Notes: generated by a model from the sequence alone, not told the origin. 64,000 bases of DNA from Cadophora sp. MPI-SDFR-AT-0126 (GCA_020747065.1 JAGMVK010000024.1:186001-250000); one strand, 5' to 3'. Positions 31,884 to 44,102 are shown, counted from the first letter of the stretch. Made by a program: numbers and translations.

Positions 31884-33925
31884 TCCCCTTAAGCGGTGAA
31901 ACGACTTTTAGTGTCTTAGCGGGTTCTCCACTAAAATTAAGGGTAAATAAAACTGTAAATAATAGAAATATTAATTATTATTTACTACTTAAAATGCTAT
32001 GTAAAGCTATAAAAAACGTTATAGTTAATTTAATTAATCCTACAACTACTTAGCCTAACTTATTACTTAAAGAGTAAGTTAGTACAGGTTTTATACTTAT
32101 AGATTTACCTTACTTTTCCCCCTTAATTTCCCTCCCTCTAGGTATTACCTCTAGCGACGCCTAGGAGCTATTTTTAATATTTTTTTCTGAAGAACAGATC
32201 TGGATTATTTATAAGAATATAAATCAGTATATAGAGCTTAAAATTCAGGCTTAAATTGACGATTTAGAGCTTAGTCTATATACCTAGATACGCCTCTAGC
32301 GCTCTATAATTATACTTAAAGTATATAGATACCTTGATATTTATATATATATAGAAATTTATTAAGAGAATCAAGTAAAGGACTACTGGAAATTAGGAAG
32401 TAATTAGTAACTAGATTATCCGATTTTAAGTATTATAAGCCTCTAACGATATAAATTAATTTATACCTTATAGCGCCTTTATATAATAGATCCGGATCAC
32501 GTTTTCAAAGCTATTTTTAACCGGGTAAGGCCCTATTTCCTATACCCGAGTACTTTATTAATTCTAGAGATAGTTAGAGCCTTTAAATACTTATATTTAA
32601 GAGATATCTTAAGTCTTATAGATCCTTAGGTAAGATATTATAATTAACGAATCTATAATCTAGTTCTAGGGCCGCTCTTTCGATATAATAAAGGTACTTA
32701 GGAAGCTAATTAATTAAGGCTATAAGATATAGGTCCTTATATAGTAGAGCTTCTTTTTACACTAGGTTTTTTATAGAAAAGGGAAGAAAACGAATGATTT
32801 AGATATATCATAAGGCTTTTAGGATATCCCTTAACCTAAGGAATTCAGCGCTAACTTAGTATCCTCTGTTTATACCTACCTTATAAAGAGGCTTCTAAAT
32901 TAAGGTAAAAGCTTCCTTACTTATTTAGATAACCTCTTTATAAGTACTAAGCTCTTAAAATACAGTAGAGAACGTAAGTAAAGTACTACTAGTACTTATA
33001 CTGTAAATTCCGGTATTTTAAGCGATTTAAGGATATAAAAGCAGAGGATAAGAAGAAGAATTAGATTCCCTAGGGTATACTTTATACGAAAGTAACTAAA
33101 GATAACTTAATTAATATAATAATATAGAAAGATAATACTTTAGTACTCTTACTATTTACTTTTACTAATTCTAAGAGTATAGTAAAGAGGCTTCGGAAAC
33201 GCCCTTCTGAAACCTCCTTTATAGCTAAGATATCTCGGAAACCCTTTAAACCTAATCCTCGTACTATACTTCTAATTCCTAAGTACGAAGATAAATATAA
33301 CTACTAAATAAGTACTATTAATTAAGGAAATTAACTTAAGAGGTTAAATACTCTTAAAAAGCTTTATCAGAGAAGTAGCTACTAATCTCTTATTATATAA
33401 CTACTTAATATAGTTCTTATAAATACTTACCTACTAAGTCTACACTCTTAAGTACCTCTAAAGAAGAAGTAGACTAATTAAATAGCCTTTAGAACAGAGG
33501 TTCTTAGCTACTATTTTACCTTTACTAAGGAAAACCGCAGGAAATATAAATCAGCCTTAATTTCTACTATTAAAGAGCTTAAAAGGGCTAGCTAGGAAAC
33601 TAAGTATATACTTAAATATTTTAGAAGAAAAGGGAATTACGTAGTATATATAAAAGAGGGAGTTTCTTTAAAAATAAGGAGAAAAGTACTTAAGGAACTT
33701 TCTGTAAATATATTAATAAATTAAGGGGGATCCGGATACTGGAAAAGCTTAATATTTAGCTATAAACTCTATATAATTATACTCTATAAAGACAGTACTT
33801 ACTTTACCCGGTATTATAGTCAATTATAGAGGTGTTATAGTTATTTCTCTGTATTCCCTTGATTTTTAGTGAGGATTTCCAGTGCTAAGACGCTAAAAGG
33901 CGAAGCGAATCATCGCTTGAGGGGA
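31884..33925 (+). mobile_element. piggyBac-like DNA transposon relic with about 70-bp inverted termini
   Basis: The left terminus starts tccccttaagcggtga at 31884. The complement of the right end starts tcccctcaagcgatga and ends at 33925. Similarity extends for about 70 bp, through gtcttagc and ccactaaaa. Both ends are flanked by TA (31882-31883 and 33926-33927). The interior is RIP-like on the plus strand, with a recognisable transposase C-terminus. The size of 2042 bp fits an autonomous element without nested insertions. Confidence 0.75.
33060..33590 (+). pseudogene. piggyBac-type transposase C-terminal relic
   Basis: The plus strand reads a W-x-DN-x-LVLLLFTFTNS block, then P-x-x-I-x-x-YN and QLKRLNTLKKLYQRSSY, interrupted by stops where Trp or Gln are expected. 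This is the end of DDE_Tnp_1_7 transposases, where W-x-DN precedes the YN-x-x-MGGVD-x-x-DQL block. The MGGVD residues themselves are degraded. Confidence 0.65.
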
Positions 33926-33935
33926 TAACTTCCTA

Positions 33936-34086
33936 AAGGCTACGTCTTTACCTCCCCTCTATTAATTGACTTTTAATTTATCTAGCTCTCGAGAAACGCT
34001 AGCGAGATAATTTAAAAGAAGTTAATTAAGAAGGGAGAGTAATAAAAGAGAGGAGGTTAATCGAGAGGAGGTAAAGACGTGGCCTT
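33936..34086. mobile_element. MITE, 151 bp, TA-flanked
   Basis: The 20-bp inverted termini are aaggctacgtctttacctcc on the left and the complement of gaggtaaagacgtggcctt on the right, with one mismatch in the shared part. Both are flanked by TA (33934-33935 and 34087-34088). A second inner inverted repeat (cttttaatttatct with agataatttaaaag) lets almost the whole element fold into a hairpin. It carries no coding sequence. TA flanks point to Tc1/mariner-type or to the TA-flanked piggyBac-like mobilisation seen beside it. Confidence 0.7.
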
Positions 34087-34340
34087 TAGAAAGCTGTAGT
34101 AGCCTCGATTTATTACGTATTTATTAGCCGGAAATTATATCTTTATTTCCTTATCTTTAATTTTTTTCTTCCCCTCTTTTTCTTTTAAATAAAATTTATA
34201 ATAATTATAAGTCGGGGGAATTAAGAGAGTCACAAGAATTAAGAGAGTTATAAGAAGTCTAGTATAAGAAATAAATAGAATAGAATAGAATATCGCTTAC
34301 TCTTCTATTCTATTTAACTAATTTTTAAGACGATTTAAAT

Positions 34341-34507
34341 TCTATTCTATTCTATTCTATTCTATTCTATTCTATTCTATTCTATTCTATTCTATTCTAT
34401 TCTATTCTATTCTATTCTATTCTATTCTATTCTATTCTATTCTATTCTATTCTATTCTATTCTATTCTATTCTATTCTATTCTATTCTATTCTATTCTAT
34501 TCTATTC
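34341..34507. repeat. (TCTAT)n microsatellite, about 33 units
   Basis: This is a near-perfect 5-bp tandem repeat of 167 bp. The same pentamer occurs in shorter runs at the other end of the hAT element, so the array grew from a subterminal transposon repeat. Confidence 0.95.
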
Positions 34508-34808
34508 AAGTATATTTAAATAGTTAAATAGTAGAAACACGTGATTAGCTATACCTAATTAGGCATAGGTATAAGTATACCCGTATATTCTTATACTAAG
34601 CGAAAGAGTCTTAAGAATCCTTAAGAGCTTAATAAGTAACTTATATATTAATAATATATATATTATAGGTTATATATATTAATATTATAGTTATTTAAAG
34701 TAGCTTATATAATAAAATAATCTAGAAACCTTTAGTTTAAGTATATTTATAAGTAAGCTTTTTAGAAAATTCTTTTTAATTTTATAATATTTTAGACTCT
34801 TTAAATTA

Positions 34809-35425
34809 ATATTATAAATCAAATAGTATTATAAATCAAATAGTATTACAAATCAAATAGTATTATAAATCAAGTTATCGCGCCAAAAGCGATACCGCCG
34901 TGGCAAACTGCGTAATAGGCTATATAGCTTCTACCCTCGATTCTTGTACGACACACCCCCCAGGGAGCGGATAAACGTAGCTCCGATCCCTGTCTTTAGA
35001 GAATCGAGCTAATCCGTCCGACGAGTGGCCCTAGCCCCGCTGACAAAGGCGCGAGCTCCTATTCGCTGTGGTTAAGCGACGATAGGCTAATCAACGGGTG
35101 TTACAAAGCTCCAAAAATAGCCACGTACGCAGCTAGTTTACGCTCGTGCTCGAGAGCGCATGTGGCTCTTAACTATCGCGCCAAAAGCGATACCGCCGTG
35201 GCAAACTGCGTAATAGGCTATATAGCTTCTACCCTCGATTCTTGTACGACACAAGTAGTATTACAAATCAAATAGTATTACAAATCAAATAGTATTATAA
35301 ATCAAACAGTATTACAAATCAAACAGTATTACAAATCAGATAGTATTATAAATCAAATAGTATTATAAATTAAGTAGTATTACAAATTAAATAGTATTAT
35401 AAATCAAGTAGTATTATAAATCAAT
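34809..35425. repeat. 17-bp tandem array, interrupted by an insertion
   Basis: Units of the form attataaatcaaatagt repeat on both sides of the insertion at 34876-35253. Variation is mostly C/T (ataaatc against acaaatc), as RIP would give. The array lies inside the hAT element, upstream of its transposase gene. Confidence 0.85.
34876..35253. mobile_element. 378-bp insertion with 80-bp direct terminal repeats
   Basis: An 80-bp sequence starting tatcgcgccaaaagcg and ending gtacgacaca is present at 34876-34955 and again at 35174-35253, apparently identical. It surrounds 218 bp of unique GC-balanced DNA. The element splits the 17-bp array. AGT precedes it and AGT follows it, and the pre-insertion sequence aaatcaagtagtatt exists elsewhere in the array at about 35404. 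It therefore inserted with a 3-bp duplication. The ends are TA...CA, not TG...CA. It could be a terminal-repeat miniature (TRIM-like) or a novel type, and it carries no coding sequence. Confidence 0.75.
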
Positions 35426-35929
35426 CGACCCGAATTCGAATTAGAAGACTTAGAAGACTCTCCTCTTATATTTAAAGAGAAATTATTATCTAAGACTTTA
35501 GATCATCCTAAAGATAATCCTAATAAGATTAAAAACTATCGAATAGTAACTATTAAGTGCTTATATAAAGGTTACTCGTAAGTTATACTTATTATTATAT
35601 TTATATTTAATTATATTTACTAATATTAAATAGAAAGAAGTAGCTTAATTAATAAGTTAATTAATCTACAAGTAATTATATTATTCATTATAGAAACTCT
35701 CATAAAGCGTTTAACATTAATCGAATATTACGCGGTCTTAATAGTAAGTCATTTTATTTAATCTCTTTTTAAAATATATATACTAATTTAAAATAATAGT
35801 TAAAAATAGCAGCGACGACTCTTCTATAGTCGAATCTTCTCAAGCTAGTACTAGTACTAATAGAGATATATTTGCTAAACAAAGAGCTAATAAACAACCT
35901 AAAACACCTAAGAAAGAAACGTTTAATAA

Positions 35930-38400
35930 AGAGAAATATAATAGATTATTATTAGATTTTATAATCTCTAATAACTTATCATTTCAATCAATCTGTTCTA
36001 AGTATAAAACTACAGGATTCGGATACGTACTATACAGGTATATAATACTATAAGCTTTCGAAGGATCCGAATACAAAGCTAAAGCTCTTATCGGATAATA
36101 TAAAAGTCCGAATAGCCAATAGCGAATTAGAAGCCGAAGGGCCGAATACCGAGCTATAAGCCGAGTACCGAGCTAGAGAGTAGTTATATAGACCTAGTTT
36201 ACCCCCCTCAATAAGACAATCATTCATACCAATTCACACTAAGTCGTTCAAAGAACTAGTATTATATTTAAATAAGTAAGTACTTACCTTTATATTATAT
36301 TATTAAAATAATTTTACTAACTTATTATTAGCGAAGTACCCGCGATTTATTATAAGAGTATTAAAGACGATATTACCTCTATTTACATAGAGAAAAAATC
36401 TCTTATTAAGTCTGAATTAAAAGAGAATATATTAACCAATAGCTCTTTCTCGCTTACTTTAGACGCTTAGACTACTATAAATCAAGACGCTTATCTTAGT
36501 ATTACTATGTAAGTTTACTATTATTATCCTTTACTCTAATAAACTTTAAAGTTCTTTACTAATCGAATTAATAGTCATTATATTAATAAGAACTTTGAAT
36601 TAAAAAGTCACTTATTAGATATGAAACCACTTATTGAAAAACACTTAGGTATTTATATACAAGAAGTTCTATTACAAACTTTACGAGAATATAATATTGA
36701 ATATAATATTACTAGGTATTTAAATTTACCCTTTTATTATTTAAATTATTTACTAACTATTTAAAGTATTTCTAGAGATAACGCAAGCTCTAATAATACT
36801 CTTATAAAGGCTTTTAAAAAGTATTATAGCTTACAAGCTATGAAATTTCAAGGAGATATAGCTTGTTTAGCTTATGTACTAAATCTGGTCGTTCAAGATA
36901 TATTAAAAACACTTATTAAAGACGCTTATATAGAGCTCGATAATAATACTATTTATAATATAGAAAACGAAGAAGACGAAGACCCTCTTAATAATCTTAT
37001 AGAAGATTTAAAAGGTATATATTCTATCCTTTACTTAAATTATATTAATATATATAAGTATTTACTAATTATAATTAGATACACCTCTATGGAAATGACT
37101 TAGACGAATTATAATCGGAATTAAATATTCACACGAGAATTCTCGACTATTAAAAAATTAAATTCAAGCTCTTAATATCAAGAATACTAAGATACCTTAA
37201 TTAGGTAAGTAACATTTATTACTATTACTATATATATTTTATAAATTATTTACTAAGTTTAATAACTAGATCAAAAAACTCGATGGTCTTCTACGGCTTA
37301 TATACTTAGAGACTTTCTTAATCTTTGGCAAGCTATTAAAGTAGTTATAGAATTATCTACTTCTAAAAGCTTTAAAAAGAATAAGGAAAGTCTTTTATTA
37401 AAAGACTATGAAATCGAATACTTACAAAAATGCTTAAAGATATTTAATATCTTTGTTACAGCTTCTACTAAGTTATAAGCGGAAAAATACCCTACTATAT
37501 ATTATCTTATACCAGAGATATATAGAATATATAATAAGCTAGAGGCTATCAAACAAGAATTCAATGTAAGTAAATATTATTTTATATATTATATTTATAG
37601 TACTATTACTAACTATTTATAGAACGATATATTTACAAAAGCTATTGATAAAGGGATTGTAAAACTACGAAAATACTTTCCTAAAACCGGGATAAGTCAA
37701 AATAATAAGGCTTTATACCTCTCTTTAATTTCAGACCCTAGAATTAAAAGAGAGGGCTTGAAGGCTATAGGCCTAAGTCACGGGTAAGCTACTAATATAT
37801 ATAATCGTTTATAAACGGATTTTAATATGTAAGTTTTAAGCTATTATTAAAAATTTCCTTTATATCTATTATTATTATATTTACTAATATTAAATTAGAT
37901 ATAAAGAAGATTACTTAGCAGATAATCCTCCTGCTATTGAAGCTCAAGCTCTTAATATATACGATAACGACGAAGATAATGATATATATTTAAAAGACGA
38001 AAAAGAAGAAATTAACGAATTAACTCAATATTTTAAAGAAAGAAGATCTAATAAAACTGTAAGTTCTCTTATTTAATAATAAAATTAATATATATTAACT
38101 TTTTTTTTTTAGGTAAAACCTTTAGAATTTTGGCTTACAAATAGAGCTAAATATCCTATATTATCATTAATAGCTCGGAAATGTCTTCAAATTCCAGCTA
38201 CTTCGGCCCCCTCGGAACAATATTTTAGCCTTTCTGCCCTTATAATAAATAAGCTAAGGAATCGATTAAATAAAGATATGTTTCTTTATTTAATAGCTCT
38301 TAAAAGCTAGGGTATATTTAGAGAAGAGGAAGAAGAGGAAGAAAGATTAGCGTTAGAACCGAAGGAGAACTTGTTTTTTATTAATCTTATTAATTAATAT
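35930..38400 (+). pseudogene. hAT transposase gene, RIP-damaged
   Basis: Several conserved blocks are readable on the plus strand. LLLDFIISNNLSFQSI lies near 35950. SLTLDA-stop-TTINQDAYLSITM lies near 36450, where W is replaced by a stop. CLAYVLNLVVQDILK lies in the open piece 36840-37103. The C-terminal dimerisation block (KYPILSLIARKCLQIPATSA, followed at once by PSEQYFS) runs from about 38150, ending in LIALKS near 38310. The order and spacing are those of fungal hAT transposases. Numerous TAG/TAA stops at Gln and Trp sites make it non-functional. Confidence 0.85.
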
Positions 38401-38796
38401 ATATATTAAATTAAGCATCTTCTTAATATAATTCTTGTATTATAGAATAGCGAAGTAGTTAACTGATACTGTTAGTGTAACTCATGGGATTTTGAGCTAG
38501 ACTACGCCTTTTTTTTTACTAGTTTTTTTTAATAAATTTTAGTTTTTTAAAGAAAGAAAAAGTAATAAAAGAACACTACTTTACTAAAAAATATACATAA
38601 AAATATATTATATATATCTTTCTTTTATAATTTTTAAAATCTATTATAATAAATAATTGAATAGTTAAATACTATTCAAGAATACTATTCTATTCTATTC
38701 TATTTAATATAAAAATCTCACTATTTAAATTCTATTCTATTCTATTATATTCTATTCAATACTATTTAAATAGTTTGAAATTTTTTTAATACACTG

Positions 38797-39585
38797 ACCT
38801 ATTCCGTGGTCTATAGCTAGGCTAACTACTCGGGGGGAGATTAAAGGACCGTAATAGCCCTTATATCTGCAGCCCGCGCCCTCTCAGTTAACTGCAATTC
38901 AACCTGAGGCTTCAAGTGATATAGGAAGAGGTAATCGATCTGCCTCAAGCGCTCCAGAATTAGGTTATAAGGGAGTAGCAACCTGAAAGAAGCGAGTGAA
39001 GTTACTCCGGTAAAAGGTCTGATAGTAGACAGGAGCTATAGTCACTATAGAGAGAACTGTCTACTTCTCTGATCCTTGATCTTATGAAGTAAGCACTACG
39101 TTTATAGGACGGCTACTCTTATAACTACTTTTCTATTTATAAAAATTCTTAAGGTAGTCTCGTATACTATTTATATTACCTTTACTACAAACATAAGGGC
39201 GTATAGTACAGAGTCGGCAACGTACGCCGTTATAGAATAATGCTAGGTTAGGAATAAGTGAAGTATTTAGAGGAAGATTAAGCTACTAGACATCCCGAGC
39301 CGTTTAGAGCGGCTTATTCTTCCAGATCTTAACACAGTTCCTCCTCTTATTCTTTGTCACCTCGTTTTTATGCAGAGAGTTTAAATAGGAACCAATCGTG
39401 CTAGGGACTAAAGTATACTATTACTATTTTTAAATTAAAGTTATTATATATTATATAGCTCTGAGTTCTAAAAGTTATTCGCTAAGCACGGGAATAGCCG
39501 TAGACTAAACTAATAATAGTTAAGTAAGAGACTCTATACCCTTTTAAGCTATGATTCTAGCCACGTGATTACTACTTGAGTAGTA
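38797..39585. other. degraded repeat DNA, no supported gene
   Basis: This is mixed TA-rich sequence to the right of the hAT terminus. No readable conserved peptide was found. A GC-richer stretch at about 38820-39080 may be a less mutated remnant. Confidence 0.4.
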
Positions 39586-39589
39586 ATCT

Positions 39590-39710
39590 AGAGTAGTAGA
39601 TTAGATTAGATTAGATTTAGATTAGTTATAATTATTACTAGATTAGATTAGAGTAGAGGTCAATACTCTAATCTAATCTAATCTATTTGTTACACTAGAT
39701 TAGACTCTTA
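39590..39710. repeat. short palindromic element rich in GATTA pentamers
   Basis: Runs of agattagattagatt at about 39600-39625 face runs of ctaatctaatctaatct at about 39668-39688. The right side ends in tttgttacacta, a form close to the hAT-type ends elsewhere in the window. It is probably a hAT-related MITE. The boundaries are approximate. Confidence 0.5.
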
Positions 39711-39866
39711 ATTTCATTTAAAATTAATAGTTTAGTTTTAGGCATTTAATTAGTTGAGTTTTAAATATTTAAATTTAATAAGTTTTAATTAAGGTTGCTA
39801 ACTTACCACCCGCTGTACTTGTCTTTTATAAGCAACGATCGAGCAGATTCGGCATTTGCAAGGTTA

Positions 39867-41912
39867 TTCGACAGGCTGCTGCCAGGATTACACCTGCCCC
39901 GGGGCGGAACAACAGTTATTCCGAAGGAACACCAAAAGCCCAGGGCATTGTTGATATGTAAATAACCCCCTATTTCCCACCTAAAATCGTTAGTTTTATT
40001 ATCACTATAATGCTAGAGGATATAATAGCTGATCCTACGGATCCAGGTACCCGTAGACCGGATACGCCGCCTCTAAAAAGTCACGGGGATAAGTTTTACT
40101 CTATATATTTGCCTGATTACTCCCCTGAGATCCGGATCCTAGAGGGGGTCAATCCAGACGATTTACTCTCCCTTTTTACTATGTATTATACTCCAGAAAT
40201 CATGGATTAGATAGTCCAGAAGATAAATAAGTATATCCGGGATACTTAGGACTATTCTAATTCATATGCACGACTACTCCTTTAGTACCCCACGTGCGCC
40301 AGCGAGCTCTACGTCTATTTTATAATACGAATTTATATAATATATAATATTCAGCATGAGATATCTGATTATTAGTTAGATAAGGATTATATAGCTTATT
40401 ACGATATAACTAAGTATATAGCAAGGGATAGGTTCTAAGAGCTCTATATACATGTAAGATTAGCGGAGAATAAGGCTTCCGGGCTATACCAACGAGTAGA
40501 GTTTATAATACTTAATACCGGATATTATTTTTACTAACTTTAACTAAGTGGAAAAGCTCTCTCAGTATATCCAGGACATGAATCTGTTTATTTATATTTC
40601 AGAACAAGATATTACTATAGATAAGTATATTATCCGGTACGAGGGGCATGCAAAAGAGGCTACTACGGTACTAAACAAGCTAACACTTACTGGCTTTAAA
40701 GTATAAGCAATTGCGTGTATAAGCTTCATTCTCTACTGGAATTAGTATATCCTAGGGGCCGGAAATAGGCCTGTAGATACTCCTACGCCCGTAGCACTTA
40801 GAGGGACAAAGAAAGCCGGAAATAAAGGCAATAAGACGCAAGCTATATACCCTAAGTTACTCCAGAAGCTACCGCCACCTCTTACTAACTACAGTTACTA
40901 TGTTTTTCTTAATAACCTCTTTATTTCAGCTAAATTCGTTGTCTATACACGTATACTTAGATTTAGTATCACAAGAACATATAGAACTAACTCCGGGATT
41001 ATCTAAGAACTCCTTAATTTGAAGAAATCGGATAAGAACGATATTATTCTGTAGGGGACGCTCTATTCCTTCCTTATAAAAGACTGCAAAACACTGCAAA
41101 TTAGGTAGAAGGATCAAGCTTTTATACTTTTCATAACATTAGTCTTATCCCTAGAGGAGACCGTGGAACAGTATAAGAAGCGCCTAAAGGAGACTAGCTC
41201 AAAGGCAAAGATATTAAGAGTAGTGTTTATAGAAAGCGAAGCTATCAAGAAGTTACCTATACTTATTATAGCCGACCTATATAACTATAAGATAGGAGCT
41301 ATTAATAAGAGTAATCAGCTGATCACCTAAAAGCCTGGTTTACGTGAGGTACACCGCGGAGGCTATTAAGCTCTTAAGCACTAGCTACTTCAGCTTATCC
41401 TTATGAACTATTATTTACTTACAAAGCGTACAGAGGTAGAGAAACCACGCAATTTAACCTTCTATAGCTAACAAGAATTCCGCCGGATATTAGTAAGTAG
41501 CCTAATTCGCAAGGCAGAAGAGAGCTCTTAACGTAGCCCAAAGAAGAGAGTCTCTATAGTAAGCTAAAAGGCCGATTCTAGGCCTCTATATACTTATTAA
41601 TACGTTAAGATAGCAAAGAGGGAGTAGTATATTACATGTAAAGGAGGGAGGTTCTCAGACCGGCCACAGAAAAGAGTTATATTAGGAGAAATTATAGTAA
41701 ACCGGGCTCGCCCTTCTAAGGGTAATCTCAGCTAGTTTAGCTGTAAAGAGTACGCTATACACCTGTGTAAAATAAGGCCCTGTTTTACAGAATTTCATAG
41801 ATGTTGAGTAATATCTGTACCTTTCCTTAGAAATGCGGCTCTCTCATTAGTCAGAATTAGCCGAGGCGTCCTAGCGCACGGACCAGTGTAATTCTGGCAG
41901 CAGCCCGTCGGA
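39867..41912 (+). mobile_element. piggyBac-like DNA transposon relic, third TA-flanked copy
   Basis: The left terminus ttcgacaggctgctgccag starts at 39867. The complement of the right end reads tccgacgggctgctgccag and ends at 41912. Both are followed by attacac further in. TA flanks both ends (39865-39866 and 41913-41914). The interior holds a RIP-damaged transposase on the plus strand. The size of 2046 bp is almost equal to the element at 31884-33925, but the terminal sequence differs, so this is another family. Confidence 0.75.
40010..41760 (+). pseudogene. piggyBac-type transposase relic
   Basis: The open piece 40010-40210 ends in LLSLFTMYYTPEIMD, then a TAG. After it the same frame goes on with IVQKINKYI, CASELYVYF and IARDRF. 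This is the N-terminal portion of DDE_Tnp_1_7 proteins. Downstream frames are heavily mutated, with parts open (for example the minus-strand shadow near 41000), and the catalytic core is not clearly readable. It is dead. Confidence 0.65.
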
Positions 41913-41949
41913 TATATACTCTTAAGATACAGGATACTAAACATTAAAT

Positions 41950-44102
41950 TCACCCAATAACAATCGATTGCAGCTCAATCGGATTGCCATGTCCACGTAG
42001 TACCGAGGTACCAAGGAACCTTTCCTCCTGATCTATTGCACTGATTCTGTCGCCATAAACACTAGAGGTGGTGGGTACGCCAACTCGAAACCAAGACTGC
42101 AAAACTGAGGACTCTCCACCGCCAAAAAAGTCTCTCATTCTCTCCTTCTTCATACATTTCGCAAAGGCCTTTTGCATCAAGGGCCAACAAGAAAGTGCAC
42201 GTTTTTTAACAAAACGGATGATATAAACCATCACAATCATCGAGCCAATAGTTAGGACAAATGATCTCGCGGTTAGGTCGAAAGGTATTGCCCCAGGTTG
42301 CATACTGAAGATTGCAGCAGCAAGTCCAATCGGATATAGGACCTTGGAGACTCAGTTAGCCGATTATCAGAAGATACTTCAATGGGGTTGAGAGACATAC
42401 CGAAACGGTCAATTCGGAGGTAGATCCACTTTGGTCAGCTGCTTCTTTACTCTCGATATTCAAGCGAAGTTCTAACTACTCACGTGTGAACTATTAGCCA
42501 AGCTCATTGTACCCATCAGCGTAATCACAACGCTAGGGAAATGACATAACTCACACGTTCCGAGAACCCAAAGCAGCTCTCACTTATTCTCTTTAACCTC
42601 TTTTGGAGGTTCTGCAGTTCTTGAAAGGTGTTCCTGATAGCCTTGAGAGACTTCAAGGCGTGGATGGTATTCAGTGCCTTGGAATTGCGAGAATAGCCCA
42701 TCTCCTTGAAGTCCCTCTTCTTAAAGGTCTCCCAAGCTTCGACTGTGTCCGCAAGAACGCCGCTGACGCGATCCAAAAGGGCCATTGCCTGCACTGTCCA
42801 ATCGACGGCTTTCTTCATTTCCACGCTACGTTCAGGAGCAGTCTCTGGGCGCTTAGACAAAGTGAAGGGATGCTCCTTTATCTAACAATGATGTTAGCAA
42901 CATGTTCTCAAAGAAGGCCCGACGGTGAGGGCGGTCTCTCTTACATGTATATCTACACTCTTCTCTAGGAAGTAAAGGATATCATCCCATTCTTTTCTCA
43001 CCTGCCCAATCCGTATCTCGAAAACTTTAATCCAGTAATCTCTCGGCCCCCAAATCGGGGTATGCACTTCCGAGACTCTGGATGTTATCGGGTCGAATCT
43101 TAGATCGTCTTCATCGGACTCCGCGAGTATTCCATCAATTTCTGCGTCCACAAACCCGTATGCGACCCACTTCGAGTCGTCACTTCCCGTAACGACACAA
43201 GAAATCTGCGCTTCATGAAGGCCCCAAACTTCCACCCCTTCTGGACCTTGGTCCTTGCCCTCGGAATTAAATGTTTTGCCGTCCGGAAAACCTAGAAAGG
43301 AGAGATTTTTCCAGTCTCTCTTCGGGGCTAAGGTGAGATTTCCATGTCCTGAAGTCTTCTCGGGCGCTGTTTCTTTTTTGAGCATGAAGAATGGAAGATG
43401 GAGGTCTAATTGGAAGATCAATCCGGATGGAGATGTGTTAAAGCCAATGGACGTTTGAAATGACAAATACTTATGAATAGCCTTCCTCAGCACAGGTGTT
43501 TGATGAGAAGACGCTGTGCTAGCAAGAGCGTGAATGCATCCCGGACTCAAGTCCGAAATATAGACCAAGCGTCTCGCAGCATCGGGCTTCATTTTGTGAT
43601 GGAATCTCGGCTCCGCCAAGGTCTTTTGAAGTTCCTGCGCCGTCAAGGGATTTGCGATTTTTCTCTCTTGGCCGCCGTGTTTGGGATCGAAGTTGCCGCC
43701 ACTGGTTCGATCATCAAGCCACACAATTCGATCCTCTCCTGCAGCACCAACGCCATTCTCAACATCCGATAGAGTCACACCATGGCAGAATTTTTTCCAT
43801 TCTTCGGCCTCGAACGTTCCAGTGGTGTCGTCTGCATCTTGGCAAAAGAGCTCGAGATCATCTCCGCGGGAATTATATCCCCTTTTCCATTCAACATGAG
43901 ACCTCCGGTCGCTGATTTTCCGATGCTCTGGAAATTGTTCGCCCCAACTAATTGTCGGCGAGTCGATCGATCCTGCAAGTTCAGGTGGGGTACTGCGTAC
44001 GTGCTTGTGCCGCTTCCGAGTCTTCTTCTGCCGCGATGTGCAACTTTTGTCCATATCGTCAGGGACTGTGGTTGTTGTTTTGGAGATACCCGGGCGCAGC
44101 AA
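41950..44102 (-). CDS. CorA-like Mg2+ transporter family protein (fungal divergent clade)
   Basis: I infer four exons on the minus strand: 44102-42945, 42881-42557, 42471-42401 and 42342-41950, giving 648 residues. Introns 1 and 3 have GTAAGA and GTATGT donors. Intron 2 needs a weaker GTGTGA donor to keep frame, with a strong GTGAGT two bases later. The soluble N-terminal part has the family blocks RRLVYISDL, FQLDLHLPFFML and PIWGPRDYWIKVFEIR. The C-terminal part has a long helical region, then SELTVS, AAAIFSMQPGAIPF and a hydrophobic segment (LTIGSMIVMVYIIRF), the two-helix arrangement of CorA-like proteins. Whether this fungal clade transports magnesium is unproven. It is the only apparently intact housekeeping-like gene in the central part. 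Confidence 0.7.

Larger units (their letters stand above)
34259..38796 (+). mobile_element. hAT DNA transposon relic with pentamer-rich ends
   Basis: The right end is secure: it reads tttttttaatacactg and finishes at 38796, the same form as the end at 4012. The left boundary near 34259 (tagtataag, a possible mutated cagtgtaag) is uncertain, and no target duplication matches. Both ends contain ATTCT/AGAAT pentamer repeats (34273-34507 and about 38686-38755). The interior has a 17-bp tandem array, a small element inserted in it, and a RIP-damaged hAT transposase gene. Confidence 0.65.

Noticed and set aside
34876..35253. Ordinary LTR retrotransposon or SINE
   Set aside because: The termini are TA...CA, the duplication is 3 bp, and no primer site, polypurine tract or clear pol III boxes were found.
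34341..35425. CRISPR-like regular repeats
   Set aside because: The 5-bp and 17-bp arrays are head-to-tail tandem repeats without unique spacers, in a eukaryotic transposon.
36840..37103. Independent 87-residue gene
   Set aside because: The peptide is the central block of the enclosing hAT transposase relic.
34259..38796. Matching 8-bp target duplication for the large hAT element
   Set aside because: The bases after the right end (acctattc) do not match those before the proposed left end, so the left boundary stays uncertain.
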